Below the pieces are notes generated by a model, which saw nothing but the letters and a program-made list of their open reading frames with translations, ran no database searches and was not told the DNA's origin. A DNA stretch of 64,000 nucleotides, from contig CAWJJU010000007.1 in assembly GCA_963843315.1 (NCBI GenBank), forward strand, positions 186,001-250,000. The letters run 5' to 3'. This stretch comes from JAWVFM01 sp963843315. Lineage in GTDB: Bacteria > Actinomycetota > Thermoleophilia > Solirubrobacterales > 70-9. Positions 59,592-64,000 of the stretch are shown one piece after another (position 1 is the first letter of the stretch; every line of letters starts with the position of its first letter). The translations under genes were made by a program, and so were the position numbers.

Positions 59592-60926
59592 TCAGCCCGC
59601 GACGGCGAAGAGGCGCCACTCGCCCGGCACACCCTTGAGCTCGTGCTCGCCCCGGTCGGCGAACTCGAAGCCCGATCCGACGACCAGGTCCTTGACCGTT
59701 CCCGAGACCAGCACCTCGCCGGGGCCGGCCTTGGCGCCAACGCGAGCGCCGATGTTGACCGCCATGCCGCCGACGTCGTCGCCCATCACCTCGATCTCCC
59801 CCGTGTGCAGCCCCGCGCGGATGTCGAGCCCCAGCGAGCGCACCGCGTCGGTGGCGGCGGTCGCGCAACGGATCGCGCGCGCCGGGCCGTCGAAGGTCGC
59901 GAGGAAGCCGTCGCCCATCGTCTTGACCTCGCGGCCGCGGTAGCGGTCGATCTGGCTGCGGATCACGCCGTTGTGGGTTTCGAGAAGGTCGCGCCAGCGC
60001 CGGTCGCCGATCTGCGCCGCCCGCTCGGTGCCGCCGACGATGTCGGTGAACATCACCGTCGCCAGCGCCCGGTCCGGGTCGGTGCGCGAGGGCCGCTCGC
60101 CGGTGATGAACTCCTCCATCTCGTCGAGCAGGGCGTCGGTGTCGCCGGAGAGGATCAGGTTGTCGTGGCCCGGGAGCTGGACGAGCTTGGCGTCGGGGAT
60201 GTGCTCCACCAGGTACTCGGAATGGCGAACGTCGATGAAGGGGTCGTCGCGGCGGCGCATCACCAGCGTGGGCACGCGAATCGAGGGCAGCACGTCGCGC
60301 ACGTCGAGGTCCTCCATGGCCCGCAGGAAGGCCCAGGCCATGGTGGGCGAGGCCGAGTTGCGCTCGAACCGGCCCATCCAGCGCACCATGCGCTCGTCGT
60401 CGGCCATGGACGGGGCGAACATCGCCAGCCGCGCGCCCGTGCCCCAGTCCTGGAACGACAGCTCGAGGCCGGCGTTTCGCTCCTCCGGAGTCTGCGCCCA
60501 CTCATAACCGCAACCGCCCCGCACCACCCGCGGGAAGGTCGCATACAGGACCAGGTGGGTCACCCGCTCCGGATGGGTCGCGGCGAACAGCGCGCTCATC
60601 GCGCCGCCCTCGAGCTGGCCCATGACCGCCCCGCGCTCGACGCCCGCGGCGTCCATCACGGCAACGACGTCGTCCATCTGCTGCTCGAGCCCGGGCGCCT
60701 CCACCACGCGGTCCGACAGCCCGCTGCCGCGGCGGTCGAAGAGGGTCAGCCGGGAGAACGACGCCATCCGCTCGAAGAACCTGCTGACCCCGGGAACTTC
60801 CCAGAGCATGTCGATGTTGTTGAACCAGGTCGGAACGAGGACGAGGTCCACCGGCCCGTCGCCCACCACGGAGTAGGCGATCTGCGCGTCGCCGCTCGTC
60901 GCGTAGCTCACATCTGGCGCGTCCAC
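59592..60926 (-). CDS. Alpha/beta hydrolase fused to a class III adenylate/guanylate cyclase
   Basis: The protein of about 444 residues has an N-terminal alpha/beta hydrolase (VDLVLVPTWFNNIDMLWE, RLTLFDRRGSGLSD) and a C-terminal cyclase domain (ATVMFTDIVGGTERAAQIGDRRW, GREVKTMGDGFLATFDGPARAI, AGLHTGEIEVMGDDVGGMAVNIGARV). The nucleophile elbow reads GQLEGG, without Ser, so the hydrolase part may only sense a ligand. Metal Asp (FTDIVG) and second Asp (GDGF) of the cyclase are kept. GTG 60926 is chosen; the divergent ccmG start is 31 bases away. Confidence 0.85.
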   Translation of the reverse strand: MDAPDVSYATSGDAQIAYSVVGDGPVDLVLVPTWFNNIDMLWEVPGVSRFFERMASFSRLTLFDRRGSGLSDRVVEAPGLEQQMDDVVAVMDAAGVERGAVMGQLEGGAMSALFAATHPERVTHLVLYATFPRVVRGGCGYEWAQTPEERNAGLELSFQDWGTGARLAMFAPSMADDERMVRWMGRFERNSASPTMAWAFLRAMEDLDVRDVLPSIRVPTLVMRRRDDPFIDVRHSEYLVEHIPDAKLVQLPGHDNLILSGDTDALLDEMEEFITGERPSRTDPDRALATVMFTDIVGGTERAAQIGDRRWRDLLETHNGVIRSQIDRYRGREVKTMGDGFLATFDGPARAIRCATAATDAVRSLGLDIRAGLHTGEIEVMGDDVGGMAVNIGARVGAKAGPGEVLVSGTVKDLVVGSGFEFADRGEHELKGVPGEWRLFAVAG

Positions 60927-60957
60927 CCGCGTGAAGCTACTCCCTAACCTCCGCCGC

Positions 60958-61485
60958 GTGAACGCGCGCACGTTCTGGGCTTTCATGGGCGTGCTTGCCG
61001 TCGTCGGCCTGCTGGCCTACGGGCTCATCTCCAAGGGCGGCAAGCACATCGACCTCGGCGAGCCCTTCCCCACACGCTCCCTCGAGGGCCTCGACGGCGG
61101 CGCCCCGCAGAGCATCTCCGACTACCGGGGCAAGTGGGTGCTGGTGAACCTCTGGGCCTCGTGGTGCACGCCCTGCCGCCAGGAGGCCCCGGCCCTCGAG
61201 AAGTTCGATCGCGCCGAGTCCAAGCACGGATTCACCGTCCTGGGCGTCGACTCCAAGGACCTCAGCGACGACGCCAAGCACTTCGTCTCGGAGTTCCGGC
61301 TCACCTATCCGCAGCTGCACGACGGCTCGGGCGAGCTCACCGACGACCTCGGCACCACCGGCTATCCCGAGTCGTTCCTCGTCAGCCCGACCGGCAAGCT
61401 CGCGCTGATCCGCCGCGGCGCCGTCACCGGCGACTACCTCGAGTCCGACGTCAAGCCGCTCATCGAGAAGGGTACGAGCGGATGA
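60958..61485 (+). CDS. ccmG: Thiol-disulfide oxidoreductase, CcmG/ResA-like
   Basis: The 175-residue membrane-anchored thioredoxin has one N-terminal helix (FWAFMGVLAVVGLLAYGLI), the redox motif C70-T-P-C73 in NLWASWCTPCRQE and cis-Pro TGYPESFLVSPTG. It reduces apocytochrome c or CcmH thiols during System I maturation. It overlaps ccmH by ATGA. GTG 60931 is an alternative start. Confidence 0.85.
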   Translation: MNARTFWAFMGVLAVVGLLAYGLISKGGKHIDLGEPFPTRSLEGLDGGAPQSISDYRGKWVLVNLWASWCTPCRQEAPALEKFDRAESKHGFTVLGVDSKDLSDDAKHFVSEFRLTYPQLHDGSGELTDDLGTTGYPESFLVSPTGKLALIRRGAVTGDYLESDVKPLIEKGTSG

Positions 61486-61937
61486 GGCGGGCTGCCGCGC
61501 TGCTGGCCGCAGCGCTCGTGCTGGCCCTGCCCGCCGCCGGCAGCGCTCACCCGGCGCCGCAGGCGTCCCTGCCCGACATCGAGGACGAGGTGATGTGCCC
61601 CACCTGCGGGACGCTCCTCCAGCTCGCCGAGTCGCCCCAGGCAAACGACGAGCGCGACTTCATCCGCCGCGAGATCAACCAGGGCAAGACCAAGCAGCAG
61701 ATCAAGGACGACCTGGTGGCCCAGTTCGGCGACCGCGTCCTCGCTCTGCCGCCGGCATCGGGCTTCGACCTGACCGCCTACATCGTCCCGGCCGCCGCCC
61801 TGCTGGCCGCGGCGATCGGCATCTTCGTCGCGCTGCGGCGCTGGCGGCGAAACGACCGCGAGGCGCCGCCCGACCCGCCGATCGACCAGCCCGAGTCCGA
61901 CCGCCTCGACGCCGACCTGTCGCGCTACGACCTGTAG
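61482..61937 (+). CDS. ccmH: Cytochrome c maturation protein CcmH
   Basis: The 151-residue protein has a signal peptide (LLAAALVLALPAAGSAHP), the redox pair C39-P-T-C42 in EDEVMCPTCGTLLQLAESPQANDERDFIRREINQGKTKQQIKDDLVAQFGDRVL, the full CcmH signature, and a C-terminal transmembrane helix (YIVPAAALLAAAIGIFVAL). It keeps the CxxCH motif of apocytochrome c reduced, with CcmG. The ATG overlaps the ccmG stop. Confidence 0.9.
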   Translation: MRRAAALLAAALVLALPAAGSAHPAPQASLPDIEDEVMCPTCGTLLQLAESPQANDERDFIRREINQGKTKQQIKDDLVAQFGDRVLALPPASGFDLTAYIVPAAALLAAAIGIFVALRRWRRNDREAPPDPPIDQPESDRLDADLSRYDL

Positions 61938-61993
61938 TCCCCGCGACCCGGCGACTGGCGCCGCCCCGGGAAATCGCTGCTAGGTTCCTACCG

Positions 61994-62872
61994 GTGGGTA
62001 GGAAGGTTGGCCGATTGGCGGCCCTGACTGTGGCCGCGATGCTCTCGCTGGGAGGCGCGTCCGCGTCCGCCGAGTCGAGCCTCAGCAACCCGCCGCCGGG
62101 CGCCAACGACTTCTCGTGCAAGCCGTCGCCGGCCCACCCCCGCCCCATCGTGCTCGTCCACGGCCTCAGCGCGACGATGGGCGAGAACTGGTCGTACCTC
62201 TCGCCGAAGCTCGCCGCCCGCGGCTATTGCGTCTTCGCCCTCACCTACGGCGTCGACCCGCGTGCCCCCGAGCTCGGCGGAGTGATCCCCGTCGAGAAGA
62301 GCGCGCTGGAGCTGAAGGCCTTCGTCCGCAGGGTCAGGAAGGCGACCGGCGCGCGCAAGGTGGACCTCGTCGGCCACTCGGAGGGGACGTTCATGCCCGA
62401 GTACTGGCTGAAGTTCCTCGGCGGCGCGAACAAGGTGCGCCGCTACGTCGCGATGACGCCGCTGTATGAGGGCACCACCCTCGCCGGCCTGCCGATGATC
62501 CGCGACACGGCCCCACCGTCGCTGTCGAGTCTCATCGTCAACTCGGTCGCGTCGTTCTGCGGCTCGTGCCCCGAGTTCCTCGCCGGGTCGGACATGGTCA
62601 AGAAGCTGAACTCCGACGGCGGCCCGGCGGTGCCCGGCATCCGGTACACGACGATCATGACCACCCACGACGAGCTCGTCGAGCCGTACACCAGCGGCTA
62701 CCTCGACGCTCCGAACGCCACCAACTTCGTGCTGCAGGACGTCTGCCCCACCGACCTCTCCGAGCACGCCCTGGAGGCGTTCGACCCGGTGGTCGCGCAG
62801 ATCGTCTTCAACGCCCTCGATCCGAAGAACGCCAAGCCGATCAACTGCGGCGTGCTTCCCCCGCTCGGCTGA
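61994..62872 (+). CDS. Secreted triacylglycerol lipase-like alpha/beta hydrolase
   Basis: The 292-residue protein has a signal peptide (VGRKVGRLAALTVAAMLSLGGASASAE), HPRPIVLVHGLSATMGENWSYL (oxyanion loop), the nucleophile Ser in LVGHSEGTFMPEYWLKFLGG and probably His in DLSEHALEAFDP. These are class I.7/lipase-2 features of actinobacterial exported lipases. GTG 61994 is the start. Its stop overlaps the next gene start (TGATG). Confidence 0.85.
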   Translation: MGRKVGRLAALTVAAMLSLGGASASAESSLSNPPPGANDFSCKPSPAHPRPIVLVHGLSATMGENWSYLSPKLAARGYCVFALTYGVDPRAPELGGVIPVEKSALELKAFVRRVRKATGARKVDLVGHSEGTFMPEYWLKFLGGANKVRRYVAMTPLYEGTTLAGLPMIRDTAPPSLSSLIVNSVASFCGSCPEFLAGSDMVKKLNSDGGPAVPGIRYTTIMTTHDELVEPYTSGYLDAPNATNFVLQDVCPTDLSEHALEAFDPVVAQIVFNALDPKNAKPINCGVLPPLG

Positions 62873-64000
62873 TGCGCACCAGGCCCGGCGTCCTGCTCCT
62901 CGGCCTGTTGGCGGGCGTCGCGCTCGCCGCGGCCGCGCCGGCCTCCGGTGCCTGGAAGCCCGGGCCCGAGCGCTATGGCGTCGGCTCGAAGACCAACGTC
63001 GCGGTGCCGATGTCCGACGGCACCGTGCTGCGGGCGAACGTCTTCTATCCCACCGATCCCAAGACGGGCGAGGCCGCGAAGGGCCACTTCCCCGTGATCA
63101 TGGTCCAGACCCCCTACGGCAAGGACTTCGCCGGCCAGGTCTCCCAGGGAAGCGGCGTGGTGGCCGGCACCGAGATCGGCGCGATGCCCTACTTCATCAA
63201 GCGCGGCTACATCGACGTGGTCGTCGACATCCGCGGCACCGGCGACTCGCACGGCACCTTCAACCTGCTCGACCCGCAGATTGGCCGCGACGGCGCCGAG
63301 CTCGTGAAGTGGGCCTCGAAGCTGCCCAACTCGAACGGCAAGGTCGGCACCTACGGGCCCTCCTACATGGGTCTCGACCAGCTGATGACCGCCTACAACG
63401 AGCCGCGCCACTCGCCGCTGAAGGCGATGTTCCCCATCGTCGCCGGCAACGACGCCTACCGCGACATCGCCTTCCAGGGCGGCATGCTGGGCGAGGAGTT
63501 CGACCTGGTGATCTTCGCCCTCTTCCAGGGGCTCGACAACGCCAACCCGCTGGCCGACTACGGCGACCTGGCCGACCTGCTCCAGGTCGAGGCCGAGCAC
63601 ACCGCGCAGCTTCTTTCCTACACCGCCTACCAGGCGCTGAACGTCGAGACCGGCGGCGACCAGGCCTATTACGGCAAGTATTGGCGGGCGCGGACCCAGC
63701 GCAAGTTCCTGAAGACCATCGTCCGCAACCACATCCCGGCGTTCATGGTCGGCGGCTGGTTCGACCTCTTCCAGCGCGGCGAGCCGCTGGACTACTCGGG
63801 CCTGCAGAACGCCTGGGCGGGCCGCTCGGTCGCGGCGCCGATGAAGCCCGGCCAGAAGACCACCGGCCGCTACCAGCTGCTGGACGGCCCCTGGTACCAC
63901 CTCGACGCCGGCCGCGGCTTCGACATCTTCCCCATCGAGCTCGCCTGGTTCGACCACTTCCTGAAGGGCAGGCGGACCGGCATCACCCAGACGAAGAACC
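62872..64000 (+). CDS. Secreted CocE/NonD (X-Pro dipeptidyl-peptidase S15-like) hydrolase, cut by the window edge
   Basis: The frame starts at ATG 62872 and stays open to the window end (376 codons). It has a signal peptide (RPGVLLLGLLAGVALAAAAPASG), the family strand VAVPMSDGTVLRANVFYP, YIDVVVDIRGTGDSHGTF, the nucleophile Ser in GTYGPSYMGLDQL and MVGGWFDLFQRGE. Members cleave esters, amides or acyl groups outside the cell. It shares an operon with the lipase. The C-terminal jelly-roll domain would lie beyond the window. Confidence 0.85.
   Translation, partial: MRTRPGVLLLGLLAGVALAAAAPASGAWKPGPERYGVGSKTNVAVPMSDGTVLRANVFYPTDPKTGEAAKGHFPVIMVQTPYGKDFAGQVSQGSGVVAGTEIGAMPYFIKRGYIDVVVDIRGTGDSHGTFNLLDPQIGRDGAELVKWASKLPNSNGKVGTYGPSYMGLDQLMTAYNEPRHSPLKAMFPIVAGNDAYRDIAFQGGMLGEEFDLVIFALFQGLDNANPLADYGDLADLLQVEAEHTAQLLSYTAYQALNVETGGDQAYYGKYWRARTQRKFLKTIVRNHIPAFMVGGWFDLFQRGEPLDYSGLQNAWAGRSVAAPMKPGQKTTGRYQLLDGPWYHLDAGRGFDIFPIELAWFDHFLKGRRTGITQTKN

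Overview
The window is high-GC bacterial chromosome with short gaps, many ATGA, TGATG and GTGA gene overlaps, frequent GTG and TTG starts, CGAAC-type LexA boxes, Rpf, KdpFABC and secreted beta-helix and cupredoxin families. Together these suggest an actinobacterium, most plausibly a soil Thermoleophilia (Solirubrobacterales-like) lineage; this is inference from gene content. I see no insertion sequence, prophage, CRISPR array or replication origin. Several conserved genes carry small frame-breaking indels, so either the assembly has residual errors or these genes are decaying.

Positions 1-16.3 kb hold central and acyl-CoA metabolism. After two broken genes (a clan-A glycosidase and a fragment resembling the C-terminus of ATP-type PEP carboxykinase) come a mesaconyl-CoA hydratase-like MaoC protein, an SCP2-like protein, an acyl-CoA dehydrogenase and a malyl-CoA lyase. 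This is consistent with the last three steps of the ethylmalonyl-CoA route. GTP-type PEP carboxykinase and a succinate/malate-CoA ligase pair fused translationally to a small single-cluster ferredoxin follow, then a transporter, an HD phosphohydrolase, a frameshifted acyl-CoA ligase and an MFS exporter.

Positions 16.3-32.3 kb hold a radical SAM gene with a perfect LexA box at its start, an MhqE/MhqD-like pair, a DUF255 thioredoxin-fold protein, PPK2, a cupredoxin-DUF1501-DUF1800 operon, PhzF, two tandem secreted beta-propellers that share near-identical 5' ends, glutamine synthetase, and a small resuscitation-promoting factor behind a c-di-AMP riboswitch. Positions 32.3-35.6 kb hold a fatty-acid alpha-dioxygenase-like haem peroxidase followed by a P450, a bacterial two-gene counterpart of fungal dioxygenase-P450 fusions.

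Positions 35.6-44.1 kb are a potassium locus in which KdpD is split in two: the N-terminal sensor-regulatory half is encoded with kdpFABC on the minus strand, and the membrane histidine-kinase half with kdpE on the plus strand. RNase P RNA, LexA with its promoter and operator, tRNA-Leu and an NlpC/P60 protein follow. From 46.5 kb to the end are secreted copper proteins, SecG, a dispersed System I cytochrome c maturation set (ccmI-like, ccmF and ccmE; then ccmG and ccmH 7 kb further on), an SDR, an ion-channel-like protein with a degenerate filter, two tandem beta-helix proteins, tRNA-Gly, a hydrolase-adenylate cyclase fusion, a lipase and a truncated CocE/NonD hydrolase. The only stretches over 300 bases without a protein gene are 44083-44561 (RNase P RNA and its terminator) and 45392-45714 (lexA promoter, a structured repeat and tRNA-Leu).
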